In this document: one piece after another, positions 24,523 to 33,138 of the stretch
Layout: each line of letters begins with the position of its first letter
How positions within the stretch are numbered: the stretch's first letter is position 1
DNA from: Campylobacter_A concisus_Y
Lineage (GTDB): Bacteria > Campylobacterota > Campylobacteria > Campylobacterales > Campylobacteraceae
Direction: 5' to 3'
DNA length: 64,000 bases
NCBI RefSeq assembly: GCF_902460415.1
Contig: NZ_CABPTY010000004.1
Coordinates: 76,383-140,382 of the forward strand
The notes under the pieces: model-generated
Told to the model about the DNA's origin: nothing
The model's input: only the letters and a program-made list of their open reading frames with translations
Database searches by the model: none
Made by a program: the position numbers and the translations under genes

Positions 24523-25755
24523 TTACGCTATTTTCTTATCGTGCTTTATTAAAATTGGCTTTGCCTTATCTTTTACAGTCTCTTTTGAGATAACAATATC
24601 ATACTCTTTTAACTCTGGTAGCTCATACATTATGTCTGTCATAAGCTCTTCCATTATACTTCTAAGCCCTCTGGCTCCAGTCTTTCGCTCGATAGCTAAA
24701 CTTGCTATCTCTTCAAGTGCCTCATCATCAAATTTAAGCGTAGCACCATCAATCGCACAAAGCTTTTGGTATTGTTTTAATATCGCATTTTTTGGCTCGG
24801 TTAAAATTTTAACCATATCTTCTTTTGTTATCTCGTTCAAAGTAGCTACTACGTGAAGTCTGCCAATAAGCTCTGGGATGAGGCCATATCTTACAAGATC
24901 GTCTGGCTCAAGTAGGCTTAGTAAATTTTCTTTTTCGTTTTTGCCACGTTTTTCTTGATTAAATCCAAGTACGTTTTTACCAACTCTTCTCTCGATAATA
25001 TCAAGAAGTCCGTCAAATGCACCGCCGCAAACAAATAAGATATTTGTCGTATCTATCTGGATGAAGTCTTGGTTTGGATGTTTTCTGCCGCCTTTTGGTG
25101 GGATGTTCACGACGCTACCTTCGATGATCTTTAAAAGTGCTTGCTGTACGCCTTCGCCCGAAACGTCTCTTGTGATGCTTCTATTTTCACTCATTCTAGC
25201 GATCTTATCGATCTCATCTACAAAGACAATGCCCTGCTCCGCCTTTTTAACATCGCCATTTGCAGCTTGCAAGAGCCTTGTTAGGATATTTTCAACATCC
25301 TCACCGACATATCCAGCCTCAGTTAGGCTTGTGGCGTCACAAATTGCGATAGGCACATCAAGAAATCTCGCTAAAGTCTGAGCCATCAACGTCTTACCAC
25401 TTCCAGTTGGGCCAACAAGCAAGATGTTTGATTTTGAAATTTCAGTATCGTCTTTGATGTCGCTTTGTTTAAAAATTCTCTTATAGTGGTTATATACGCC
25501 GACGCTAAAGACCTTTTTAGCCCTATCTTGACCGATCACATAGTTATCAAGTACAGCTTTTAGCTCCTTTGGAGTGAGCTTTTGATACTCTATCGTTTCG
25601 TCATTTTTACTCTCTTCTACGCTAGTATCTCCATGTATCATATCGTATGCAGCAGCGATACAATACTCGCATATATAGGCATTTCCTTCGATATCTGCAA
25701 GTAATCTTCTCTCGGCAGACTCTGCCTCTCCACAAAAATTACACTTTCTAGCCAT
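24523..25755 (-). CDS. clpX: ATP-dependent Clp protease ATP-binding subunit ClpX
   Basis: The 410 residues open with a four-cysteine zinc-binding domain (CNFCG and CEYC, about 5-35). The AAA+ core follows, with Walker A GPTGSGKT (about 117), Walker B IVFVDEIDKI, and the GYVGEDVE pore loop. The sensor-2 region, near GARGLRSIMEE, is at the C-terminus. ClpX unfolds tagged proteins for ClpP; clpP is not in the window. Its start overlaps the lpxA stop (TAATG), placing it between lipid A and cell-shape genes. Confidence 0.98.
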   Translation of the reverse strand: MARKCNFCGEAESAERRLLADIEGNAYICEYCIAAAYDMIHGDTSVEESKNDETIEYQKLTPKELKAVLDNYVIGQDRAKKVFSVGVYNHYKRIFKQSDIKDDTEISKSNILLVGPTGSGKTLMAQTLARFLDVPIAICDATSLTEAGYVGEDVENILTRLLQAANGDVKKAEQGIVFVDEIDKIARMSENRSITRDVSGEGVQQALLKIIEGSVVNIPPKGGRKHPNQDFIQIDTTNILFVCGGAFDGLLDIIERRVGKNVLGFNQEKRGKNEKENLLSLLEPDDLVRYGLIPELIGRLHVVATLNEITKEDMVKILTEPKNAILKQYQKLCAIDGATLKFDDEALEEIASLAIERKTGARGLRSIMEELMTDIMYELPELKEYDIVISKETVKDKAKPILIKHDKKIA

Positions 25756-26543
25756 TAATCTCTTCCTTTTGCAAGCGGAATTCCTCTTGTCGTTTCTAAT
25801 ATAAATTTACACATTTTCTTTACGTTTTCGTCGCTGGTTTTAGCGATCAGCTCGTTTGCTTGATCTTTTAGGCTAATGCCTTGATTAAACAAAAATTTAT
25901 AAGCGCGAACAAGCTCTTCAACCTGCTCTTTGTCAAATCTACGTCTAATGCCGACTAAATTTAAGCTTCTTATATATGCTCTATTGCCCTCAGCTAGGCA
26001 AAATGGCACAACATCCTGGCTAAGCGCGCTTGCACCTGCGATCATGCAGCTCTCACCCACTCTAACAAACTGATGAATAGGCGTAAGACCACCCACAACA
26101 GCGTAGTCACCAAGCTCGACGTGACCTGCCAGGGTTGCGTTATTTGCCAAAATGACGTTGTTACCAATGATGCAATCATGTGCGATGTGAGAGTAGGCCA
26201 TGATAAAGGCATTATCACCGATCCTTGTTATACCATCGCCTTTGTGCGTGCCTGAGTTTATCGTGCAAAACTCACGTATAGTTGCGTGCTCTCCGATAAT
26301 AACGCCGGTATCAATCTCATCTTTATAGCTGATATCTTGTGGGATGTCGCCTACGATCGCATAGCTAAATACACGAGAGTTATCGCCGATCCTCGTCTTA
26401 CCAAGCACCCTTGCGCCTTGTTTTATCGTGACGTTGTTGCCAAGGACCGCATCTTTACTTACAAATGCATAAGCCTCGATATTTGCGTCATCTCCAATGA
26501 TCGCTCCATCTTCTATAACGGCTGTTTGGTGGATATTTTTCAT
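25755..26543 (-). CDS. lpxA: UDP-N-acetylglucosamine acyltransferase LpxA
   Basis: The 262-residue left-handed beta-helix protein is made of hexapeptide repeats (IHQTAVIEDGAIIGDDANIEA onward) with the catalytic His in FIMAYSHIAHDCIIG (about 125). The helical C-terminus is typical of LpxA. It performs the first acyl transfer of lipid A synthesis in the cytoplasm. It lies 20 nt after fabZ, the usual pairing of genes that share the 3-hydroxyacyl-ACP pool. Confidence 0.97.
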   Translation of the reverse strand: MKNIHQTAVIEDGAIIGDDANIEAYAFVSKDAVLGNNVTIKQGARVLGKTRIGDNSRVFSYAIVGDIPQDISYKDEIDTGVIIGEHATIREFCTINSGTHKGDGITRIGDNAFIMAYSHIAHDCIIGNNVILANNATLAGHVELGDYAVVGGLTPIHQFVRVGESCMIAGASALSQDVVPFCLAEGNRAYIRSLNLVGIRRRFDKEQVEELVRAYKFLFNQGISLKDQANELIAKTSDENVKKMCKFILETTRGIPLAKGRD

Positions 26544-26563
26544 TGTCTCTCTTTTTTTAAAGC

Positions 26564-27010
26564 CTATTTATCTACTATCATCGCTTTTAGTTCAGCCTCA
26601 GCGCAAAGTGCGTCATCTACATATGCCTTACCTTCAAGCACCCAGATATTTCCCTTGTGCTTTAGCACATTTAGTCTATACTCTAGCCTATCTCCAGGAC
26701 GGACTGGATGGCGAAATTTTGCTCCGTCTATGCTCATAAAATAGACTACTTTATTTTCAATGCCAGCTTGATGCTCGTCGCTCATACTCTTAAATGCTAG
26801 CACGCCGCCAGCTTGCGCCATGCCTTCGATTATCATTACGCCAGGATATATCGGATGGCCCGGGAAGTGCCCCTGAAATATCGGCTCGCCAATGGTTACA
26901 TTTTTATAAGCGACAATGTTTTTTGCAGGCTCTAGCTCGACAACTCTATCTATAAGTAAAAATGGAAATCTATGTGGGAGAATTTTTTGAATTTCTACGA
27001 CGTCTATCAC
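26564..27010 (-). CDS. fabZ: 3-hydroxyacyl-ACP dehydratase FabZ
   Basis: The 148-residue hot-dog fold enzyme has the catalytic His in GHFPGHPIYPGVMIIEGMAQAGG and the Glu just after. The N-terminal HRFPFLLIDRV is diagnostic. It dehydrates hydroxyacyl-ACP in fatty acid elongation. The start codon is GTG at 27010, with AAGG 8 nt upstream. It heads the fabZ-lpxA-clpX-mreB-mreC-carB cluster and is preceded by a possible promoter. Confidence 0.97.
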   Translation of the reverse strand: MIDVVEIQKILPHRFPFLLIDRVVELEPAKNIVAYKNVTIGEPIFQGHFPGHPIYPGVMIIEGMAQAGGVLAFKSMSDEHQAGIENKVVYFMSIDGAKFRHPVRPGDRLEYRLNVLKHKGNIWVLEGKAYVDDALCAEAELKAMIVDK

Positions 27011-27041
27011 GTTTTAGCCTTAGTAATGTAAATTTTGGCAG

Positions 27042-27047
27042 ATTGTA
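27042..27047 (-). promoter_or_regulatory. Candidate -10 box of the fabZ cluster
   Basis: TACAAT on the minus strand lies 32 nt upstream of the GTG start, in a 150-bp gap after queH. A nearby TATAAA (10-15 nt further upstream) is an alternative. Confidence 0.45.
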
Positions 27048-27160
27048 ACAAATTTATACTAAGAAAAAAATTATTAGCCTCTTTTAAAAATCTCTAAATT
27101 TCGCCTTATGTGGCAAAAATTTAATTCACTGCTTTAAGATAAATTTTATAAACTCACCTT

Positions 27161-28234
27161 TTAGTCTAAAACCAAAATTTCTTCGCTATCGTTATAAAAA
27201 ACAGCCTTTGCGTAAATTTCGTAGCTACCCTTTTTGACCTCGTCTAGGATGATGATAGGATTTTGCGAAAACTCCCCGCTTATATCACGGCGAAATTTTA
27301 GCTCATCATCAAGCTCAAGCGGCCTTTTGCAAAGCTCATCAACACTTTTAAATTTGCTATTTGTAAATTTATTAAAGTGCTCTATGCTCATAAATATCGT
27401 GCCCTCTTTTAGCTCATCATCGATCTCGCAATCGCACTCCACGTTAAGCTTTAAGCTCTCTCTTTTAAAGCCAGAGTAGAGCACAAAGTAGCTTGGCACC
27501 ACAACTGCTTCAAATTTAACACTAGCGCGCAAAAGCCTGTAGTTTAAAAATCGCCTTCTAAAAAGGTGAAATTTCTCTCCTCTCGCCTCGCAAAGGCGCA
27601 CCTTTTTGTAAAGCTCAAGCCTAGCCTCAATGCTGCCATAAAGCGCCCTTGCGTGCAGCTCGCTCATTAGCTCACTTTGGGGTAAATTTTGCGAGTCGCG
27701 CTGTTTTTTTAAGGCAAAGACGCAGCCACAATAATTTTGGTGATAGAGCTTGTCTTTTTTAGCGAGGATAAACTGCTCGCTTGTGCCGCCATTTTTTCTA
27801 TAATCAACCGCAACAGCTTCTAAATTTGAGCCAGCCACCGCCTCATCAAGCGCCTTTTTAAGCTGAGAAAAGTCCTTTTTTGGGCTCATCAAAAGCGTCG
27901 TCGTGATCTTACTAAGTCCTAGCTCAAGTGCCTTTTTAGCTGAGTCTTTCATACGAAAGTCAAAGCAGTATTCGCACCTTTTACCCTTTTCTGGCTCATC
28001 TTCAAGCCCCTTTGTACCACCAAGCCACGCTTCGTAGTCATACTCGCCACATATTAGCTTAATGCCAAGCTTCTCACAGCTTCGTTTCACGTCCTCAAAA
28101 CGCAGTAAAAATTCGCTATATGGATGTATGTTTGGATCATAAAAATAGCCTACTATGCGCTCATTTGGATGATCTTTTCGTAGGCGCTGTAAAAAGTAGT
28201 GGCTATCGACCGAGCAGCAGATGTGAACTAGCAA
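27161..28234 (-). CDS. queH: Epoxyqueuosine reductase QueH, long form
   Basis: The N-terminal 200 residues match QueH (formerly DUF208): MLVHICCSVDSHYF, CEYCFDFRMKDSA and NYCGCVFALKKQ, whose cysteines bind the iron-sulfur cluster. It completes queuosine synthesis in tRNA by reducing epoxyqueuosine. The 357-residue length exceeds the typical 200-230 because of a C-terminal extension of about 150 residues with no motif I recognise. The start is TTG at 28234, with AAGG upstream. It lies 28 nt after the ABC transporter genes, and queD/queE are elsewhere in the window. Confidence 0.9.
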   Translation of the reverse strand: MLVHICCSVDSHYFLQRLRKDHPNERIVGYFYDPNIHPYSEFLLRFEDVKRSCEKLGIKLICGEYDYEAWLGGTKGLEDEPEKGKRCEYCFDFRMKDSAKKALELGLSKITTTLLMSPKKDFSQLKKALDEAVAGSNLEAVAVDYRKNGGTSEQFILAKKDKLYHQNYCGCVFALKKQRDSQNLPQSELMSELHARALYGSIEARLELYKKVRLCEARGEKFHLFRRRFLNYRLLRASVKFEAVVVPSYFVLYSGFKRESLKLNVECDCEIDDELKEGTIFMSIEHFNKFTNSKFKSVDELCKRPLELDDELKFRRDISGEFSQNPIIILDEVKKGSYEIYAKAVFYNDSEEILVLD

Positions 28235-28262
28235 AATTTAACCTTTTTTTGCTTGCATTATA

Positions 28263-29012
28263 TCAAAGATTATTTTTATAAATTTTTGCAGCATCGAGGT
28301 ATTTTTTAAGGACATTTTGGCTTGCAAGAGCATCAAATTTACCCCACGCCACCTGCTTGCCAGCCTCGATTATTAGCACTTTTTGTGCTATCTTCATCGC
28401 ACTTAAAATATCGTGCGTGATAAAAATAATGCCGATCTTTTCATCTAAGCTTAAAAGCAAATTTATGATCTTTTGCTTCGTCTCATTATCAAGCCCGCTT
28501 GTTATCTCGTCGCAGATTAGGATTTTTGGCTTTGAAAGAAGCGCTAGCAGTATCCCAACCCTTGTCGCCTCGCCGCCACTTAGTTGAGATGGATATTTTT
28601 CTAAAATTTCATCTTTTAAATTTAAATTTACCAAAAGCTCTTTGAGCTCATTTTCGCTAAAGCTAAGCTTAAGATACGACCTCACGTGAGCGATGGCAGT
28701 TTTTACTTTTAGCGCTGGATTTAGGGCTTGTTTTTGGTTTTGCAAGATATATCTGATATCTTTTTTTAGCTCATTTTTGTCTGTGATCTCTTCACTGTTT
28801 ATATAAATTTTGCCCCCGCTTTTTGGCTCGCTAGATGATATTAGCTTTGCAAGCGTGCTTTTGCCACTGCCACTTTGCCCCAAAATGGCTAAATTTTCGC
28901 CATCATCAAGCTCGCAACTTATCCCCTCTAAAAGGTGCAGCACTTCAGCTCTAGCGTTAAAATGCTCCTTAAAGCTTAAACTTTTTGATACATTTTCAAG
29001 CCTTATTTTCAT
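28263..29012 (-). CDS. ABC transporter ATP-binding protein (nickel/peptide type, second ATPase)
   Basis: I start this at ATG 29012, which overlaps the preceding stop as ATGA and has AAGGA upstream; the frame is open further but unsupported. The 249-residue ATPase has Walker A LGQSGSGKST (about 40), signature LSGGEATRVGI, and Walker B ILICDEITSGLD. It is the last of five genes with the order binding protein, two permeases, two ATPases, the arrangement of nikZYXWV in C. jejuni. The nucleotide-binding role is certain; the substrate is inferred. Confidence 0.88.
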   Translation of the reverse strand: MKIRLENVSKSLSFKEHFNARAEVLHLLEGISCELDDGENLAILGQSGSGKSTLAKLISSSEPKSGGKIYINSEEITDKNELKKDIRYILQNQKQALNPALKVKTAIAHVRSYLKLSFSENELKELLVNLNLKDEILEKYPSQLSGGEATRVGILLALLSKPKILICDEITSGLDNETKQKIINLLLSLDEKIGIIFITHDILSAMKIAQKVLIIEAGKQVAWGKFDALASQNVLKKYLDAAKIYKNNL

Positions 29013-29689
29013 GCATTTTCCTTTAAATTTAGCCGCCCATCTCTCATCTGCCAAATCTCATCACTAAGATAGTTCGTTAGCGCCTCATCGTGAGAGATAA
29101 AGACGACGCTCATCTTACCCTTTAAACTCTCCAAGATGCCCGCCACGTGGCTACCGCTAATGCTATCAAGCCCGCTTGTTATCTCGTCGCAGATTAAAAT
29201 TTTTGGCTTTAAGCAAAGCGCAAGAGCGATCTGTACACGGCTCGCCTCGCCGCCACTTAGCTCGTATGAGTATTTGTGCCAGATGAGATTTGCATTACCC
29301 AGCCCAAACTCCCTAAAATAAGCAAATGCAAGCTCTTTATTTGATTTATTATCGCCGCCAAGATAGGCGTTAAAATGATCGCCCACGTTTAAGAGCGGAT
29401 GAAGACTGGCAACTGAGTTTTGAAAGATGAGCGCAGCGACCTTTTTTCGGTGCTCTTTTAGCTCATTGTGGCTAAGTTTTAAGATATCTTTTTTATAAAT
29501 GCTAAATTTATCTGCCCTCACTCTAAAATCATCATCAAAAAGCTTTATTAAGCTCTTTGCAAAGAGCGATTTACCACTGCCACTTGCACCCGTGATACCT
29601 ATAAATTTACCCTCACTCATGGCAAAATCAAGCTCTCGCAAAAGCTTCTTATCCTTATAAAAAACGTTTAAATTTTTAATCTCTATCAT
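29009..29689 (-). CDS. ABC transporter ATP-binding protein (nickel/peptide type, first ATPase)
   Basis: The start is placed at ATG 29689 (MIEIKNLNVFYKDKK), overlapping the permease stop as ATGA. The longer open frame to 29785 lies within the permease. The 226-residue ATPase carries Walker A ITGASGSGKSLFAKS, signature LSGGEASRVQIA and Walker B ILICDEITSGLD. It partners the next ATPase to power a dipeptide/nickel-type importer. Confidence 0.88.
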   Translation of the reverse strand: MIEIKNLNVFYKDKKLLRELDFAMSEGKFIGITGASGSGKSLFAKSLIKLFDDDFRVRADKFSIYKKDILKLSHNELKEHRKKVAALIFQNSVASLHPLLNVGDHFNAYLGGDNKSNKELAFAYFREFGLGNANLIWHKYSYELSGGEASRVQIALALCLKPKILICDEITSGLDSISGSHVAGILESLKGKMSVVFISHDEALTNYLSDEIWQMRDGRLNLKENA

Positions 29690-30486
29690 ATTTTTATATT
29701 GCCATTTTTTGAATTTGACGTGATGATCGAGGTTGCAAGGATGAGCAAAAAGAGTGTCACGCCAGGGAAAAGCACCATCCACCAAGAGCCGAGAAAAAGC
29801 GCCTCTTTGCTCTCATTTAGCATGATGCCAAGGCTTATTTTATTTGCGTCGCTACCCACGCCAAAAAAGCCAAGCGTGGCCTCCATGACGACAGCGTTTA
29901 TCGCGTTTATGCCAAAGATACTAACTATTAGATGCTTTAAATTTGGCAAAATTTCAAAGCAGATAAGACTAAATTTACCAGCTCCATTTATTACGGCTTG
30001 CTCGGCGTAGTCGCACTTTTTACTAAGTCTTAAATTTTGCATAAAAACTTTTGCGCCCTGCATGAACGAGCAAATGGCGATGATAAACGAGGTGATAAGC
30101 AGATCTCCGCTACTAAATGAGCTAAAAAGCATGATAAAAACGATGTTTGGTATGCTTAAAAATGCATCAAGTCCCTTATCAAAAAGGCTCTCGCAAACTC
30201 TGCTCTTACTCGTGCCAAAATATGCATAGATGAGCGAAAAAAGCGTCGTTAAAAAGCCAGCTAAAAGCAAGATAAGAAGCGAGTTTTTAAGCGCGTAGGC
30301 AACTCTTATGAGATTGTCCCTGCCTAGGATGTCAGTGCCAAAGATATGCTCGCTACTTGGGGCTAAATTTACCGCCATAAAGTCAGTAAAATTTGGCTCA
30401 AATTTAGAGAAAAATGGCGTCACAAAGGCAAATGCAACAAGCGCTAAAAAGACAAAACAGGCTAGGAAAAATATGACTTTTCTCAT
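29686..30486 (-). CDS. ABC transporter permease (NikC/DppC-like)
   Basis: The 266 residues contain five to six membrane helices and the permease EAA-type loop NGAGKFSLICFEILPNLKH, preceded by an N-terminal FGTDILGRDNLIRVAYAL segment. That segment is characteristic of the second permease in nickel/peptide importers. It overlaps both neighbours by 4 nt. The two permeases together form the translocation channel. Confidence 0.88.
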   Translation of the reverse strand: MRKVIFFLACFVFLALVAFAFVTPFFSKFEPNFTDFMAVNLAPSSEHIFGTDILGRDNLIRVAYALKNSLLILLLAGFLTTLFSLIYAYFGTSKSRVCESLFDKGLDAFLSIPNIVFIMLFSSFSSGDLLITSFIIAICSFMQGAKVFMQNLRLSKKCDYAEQAVINGAGKFSLICFEILPNLKHLIVSIFGINAINAVVMEATLGFFGVGSDANKISLGIMLNESKEALFLGSWWMVLFPGVTLFLLILATSIITSNSKNGNIKI

Positions 30487-31421
30487 AAATTTCTCTTATC
30501 TGCCAAGATAGCGAAAATTTTTGCTAGTAAATTTGCAAAAACGACAAAAATGGCTGTTAGCAAAATGGTTGCAAGTGCGACTGGATAGTCTTTGGCGATC
30601 ACTGCATCAAGACTTAGTTTGCCTATGCCCGGAAATGAAAAAATACTCTCAATGACGTACGAGCCAGCAAAAACGCCAGCCACAAGTGTGGCGAAATAAT
30701 AAACCATATCGGTGCTTGCGTGCTTTATGGCAAAGAGATAAATTTTGCCACGTCCCAAGCCTCTAGCGTGAGCCGTCTGGATAAAGTCAGTATTTAGGCT
30801 TTGATTTAGCCTGTCTCTTACAAATTTCACATTTGCACCAAGGTGTGGCAAGATGATGGCAAGCGTTGGCAAGATGATAAATTTAGCCCCAACGCCGCTA
30901 GATCCTAGCTTGTTTGCCCCAGAGCTTGGTAGCAAATTTAGATAGACGCTAAAGATCGCTATTAGCACAAGAGCGATGTAAAAATGCGGCAGTGATGCCA
31001 GCAAAAAGGAGCTAAAATTTATAAAGATATCGGCAAATTTATTTTTATAAATGGCGCTTAAAAGCCCCAAGAAAAAGGACAAAAAAACTATCAGAAAAAA
31101 TGAGGCAAAAAACAAAATAAGCGAGTTTAAAAGCCTCTCTTTAATGAGTAAAAAAACACTTGCCCCACTTACAAAGCTAGTGCCAAAGTCCCCTGTGAGA
31201 AAGCGAGCTAGCCATCTAAAATACTGCACAAAAAAGCCATCTTTTAGCCCCAAATTTTCTAAAATTTGCTCTTTTATAGCCACGCTCATCGCCTCACTTC
31301 GCAAAAACATCGCGTCAGTGACATTTCCTGGCAAAAAGTATATGAGCAAAAATAGAAAAAATGAGATGAAAAACAGCAACCCAAGGCTTGAGATCGCTGT
31401 TTTCAAAATGGCTCTAAACAA
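30483..31421 (-). CDS. ABC transporter permease (NikB/DppB-like)
   Basis: The 312-residue polytopic protein has the DppB-like N-terminus (FISFFLFLLIYFLPGNVTD) and the EAA loop QTAHARGLGRGKIYLFAIKH near 220. The start TTG at 31421 is the only candidate before the first helix, and its ribosome site is weak. It is the first permease of the operon, 13 nt after the substrate-binding gene. Confidence 0.87.
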   Translation of the reverse strand: MFRAILKTAISSLGLLFFISFFLFLLIYFLPGNVTDAMFLRSEAMSVAIKEQILENLGLKDGFFVQYFRWLARFLTGDFGTSFVSGASVFLLIKERLLNSLILFFASFFLIVFLSFFLGLLSAIYKNKFADIFINFSSFLLASLPHFYIALVLIAIFSVYLNLLPSSGANKLGSSGVGAKFIILPTLAIILPHLGANVKFVRDRLNQSLNTDFIQTAHARGLGRGKIYLFAIKHASTDMVYYFATLVAGVFAGSYVIESIFSFPGIGKLSLDAVIAKDYPVALATILLTAIFVVFANLLAKIFAILADKRNL

Positions 31422-31433
31422 AGTTTTTATCCA

Positions 31434-32966
31434 CTATTTTACTTGCCACTCTCTTATGTTCCATAAAAATCCAGCCCCATGGTGACCTAAAATTTGCGTT
31501 TTTATGCCTGAAATTTTGTTGTTAAAAACGAGCGGATAGTCGAGATAGGCTATAAAAATGTAAGGTGGATTTTCAAAAAGTGCTTTTAGAAATTCTTTGT
31601 AGTATTTTTTCCTAAGCTCCACGTCCTTTGTATATCTCGCGTTTTTTAAGGCAAGATCGACGTTTGCGTCCTTGTAGTGGCTAAAATTCCAGCCATTTTC
31701 ATTGACATCGATGTCTGCAAATCCACCAAAAATTCTATACGTGTGAAAATCTGGGTCAAACGGGCTTCCCCAGCCAATAATAAAGCTATCAACCTCGCTT
31801 ATGCTAAAGGCTGTTCTTGGCTTTGCGTAGGCCTTGGCTCTCACGCCAAATTTATTTAGCTCACTGCTTAAAATTTTGGCTAGATTGACCCTTAAGATGT
31901 CGTTATTAAAAGCGTAGATGTCAAAGCCAAGTTCCTTGCCGTCCTTTTCAAAAAAGCCAGCCTTGTTTTTCTTAAAGCCGCTCTTTTCAAGCAGCTCCCT
32001 AGCCTTTTGCGGATCGTAGCTAAATTTAAACTCGCTGTCGTTTGCAAAGCTTTTTTCTATCGGATTGTTCGCTACGCTTGCATATCCGTGAAATAGTTTT
32101 TTAACGATCTCATCTTTATTGACCGCGTAGTTTAGGGCGATCCTTACATTTTTATCTTGAAAAAGAGGATCATTAAAGTTAAACATCAAAGCTCTATAGT
32201 CCGCACTTTTAAATTTAAGCAAGCTTAATTTTTTATCATCTTTTATGAAATTTACGCCAGTTGGAGAGATGAGCGCAACATCGATCTCGCCACTTTTAAG
32301 CCCAACGAGCCTTAAATTTTCATCACCAACAATTTTAAAAAATACCCTTTTTATCTTTGGCTCACCCTTGTAAAATTTATCATTTGCCACAAACTCCAAA
32401 CTCTCATCTTTTTTCCACTTTACAAGCTTGTATGCGCCAGTGCCGATGGGTGCCTCGTTAAATTTATCAGTTGAGATATCTTTACCTTTTAAAATGTGCT
32501 CAGGCAAAACACCAAAACTAAGTGCGTCAAGAAATGGTGGAAAAGGCTCATTAAGCGTAATCTTTACTTTATAATCACCTAAAATTTCAACACTTTTTAC
32601 CACTTCATAATTTGAGATAGCAGGCGCGTTTAGCTTCTTATCTTGAGCCGCTTCGATAGTAAATTTAATGTCTTTTGCGCTAAATTTCACCCCATCATGC
32701 CAAAAAGCATCATCTCTTAGCTCAAAAATATACTCCAACCCATCATTGCTTACTTGCCAAGACTTCGCAAGCTCTGGTACGATGTTGCTATTTTCATCAT
32801 GGCTCGTAAGCCCCGAAAAAACGAGTGAAAGCGTAGGATCGTGATCCTCATCGTAGAGTGGATTTATACGAGGTGTTTGCTCCTCGATAGCGACCACGAC
32901 TTTACTCTCATTTGCGTAAAGATAGGTGCTAAACAACAAGAAAAATACAAATAAAATTTTCTTCAT
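31434..32966 (-). CDS. Periplasmic solute-binding protein (SBP family 5, NikZ-like)
   Basis: The start is taken as ATG 32966 because the AAGGGG ribosome site is better spaced than to GTG 32969. A signal peptide (KKILFVFFLLFSTYLYA) precedes a family 5 binding protein of 510 residues with LAKSWQVSNDGLEYIFELRD and APIGTGAYKLVKWKKDE. By order and content the operon matches the nickel importer nikZYXWV of C. jejuni, although peptides are possible. A palindrome lies just upstream, near the likely promoter. Confidence 0.88.
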   Translation of the reverse strand: MKKILFVFFLLFSTYLYANESKVVVAIEEQTPRINPLYDEDHDPTLSLVFSGLTSHDENSNIVPELAKSWQVSNDGLEYIFELRDDAFWHDGVKFSAKDIKFTIEAAQDKKLNAPAISNYEVVKSVEILGDYKVKITLNEPFPPFLDALSFGVLPEHILKGKDISTDKFNEAPIGTGAYKLVKWKKDESLEFVANDKFYKGEPKIKRVFFKIVGDENLRLVGLKSGEIDVALISPTGVNFIKDDKKLSLLKFKSADYRALMFNFNDPLFQDKNVRIALNYAVNKDEIVKKLFHGYASVANNPIEKSFANDSEFKFSYDPQKARELLEKSGFKKNKAGFFEKDGKELGFDIYAFNNDILRVNLAKILSSELNKFGVRAKAYAKPRTAFSISEVDSFIIGWGSPFDPDFHTYRIFGGFADIDVNENGWNFSHYKDANVDLALKNARYTKDVELRKKYYKEFLKALFENPPYIFIAYLDYPLVFNNKISGIKTQILGHHGAGFLWNIREWQVK

Positions 32967-33003
32967 CACAATCCCCTTTGTTTAAAAATATTTCTGCATA
33001 GTA

Positions 33004-33016
33004 ATACGAATCGTAT
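33004..33016. promoter_or_regulatory. Palindrome upstream of the nik-like operon
   Basis: ATACGAATCGTAT is a perfect 6-1-6 palindrome centred about 44 bp upstream of the binding-protein start. It sits within a wider partly symmetric stretch (TAATAC to GTTATTA, 33002-33029). Its position fits an operator for a metal regulator such as NikR or Fur; this is inference only. Confidence 0.45.
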
Positions 33017-33094
33017 AAAAGTGTTATTAAGCTAAATGTAAATTTATAGTATAGAAGTTTTAAATTTCTAACTATCTTTTAACCTTTTTTGAAG

Positions 33095-33100
33095 TAAAAT
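33095..33100 (+). promoter_or_regulatory. Candidate -10 box of the DUF748 gene
   Basis: TAAAAT lies 39 nt before the ATG at 33139, preceded by a T-rich stretch. It is the best -10-like hexamer on this side of the divergent gap. Confidence 0.35.
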
Positions 33101-33138
33101 CTCTCCCTATTTTAGACAACAACAAGGCAAATTTTACA

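Noticed and set aside
28263..29054. The longer N-terminus of the second ATPase (start at 29054)
   Set aside because: The extra 14 codons lie within the preceding ATPase gene. The ATG at 29012 has AAGGA upstream and an ATGA overlap with the previous stop.
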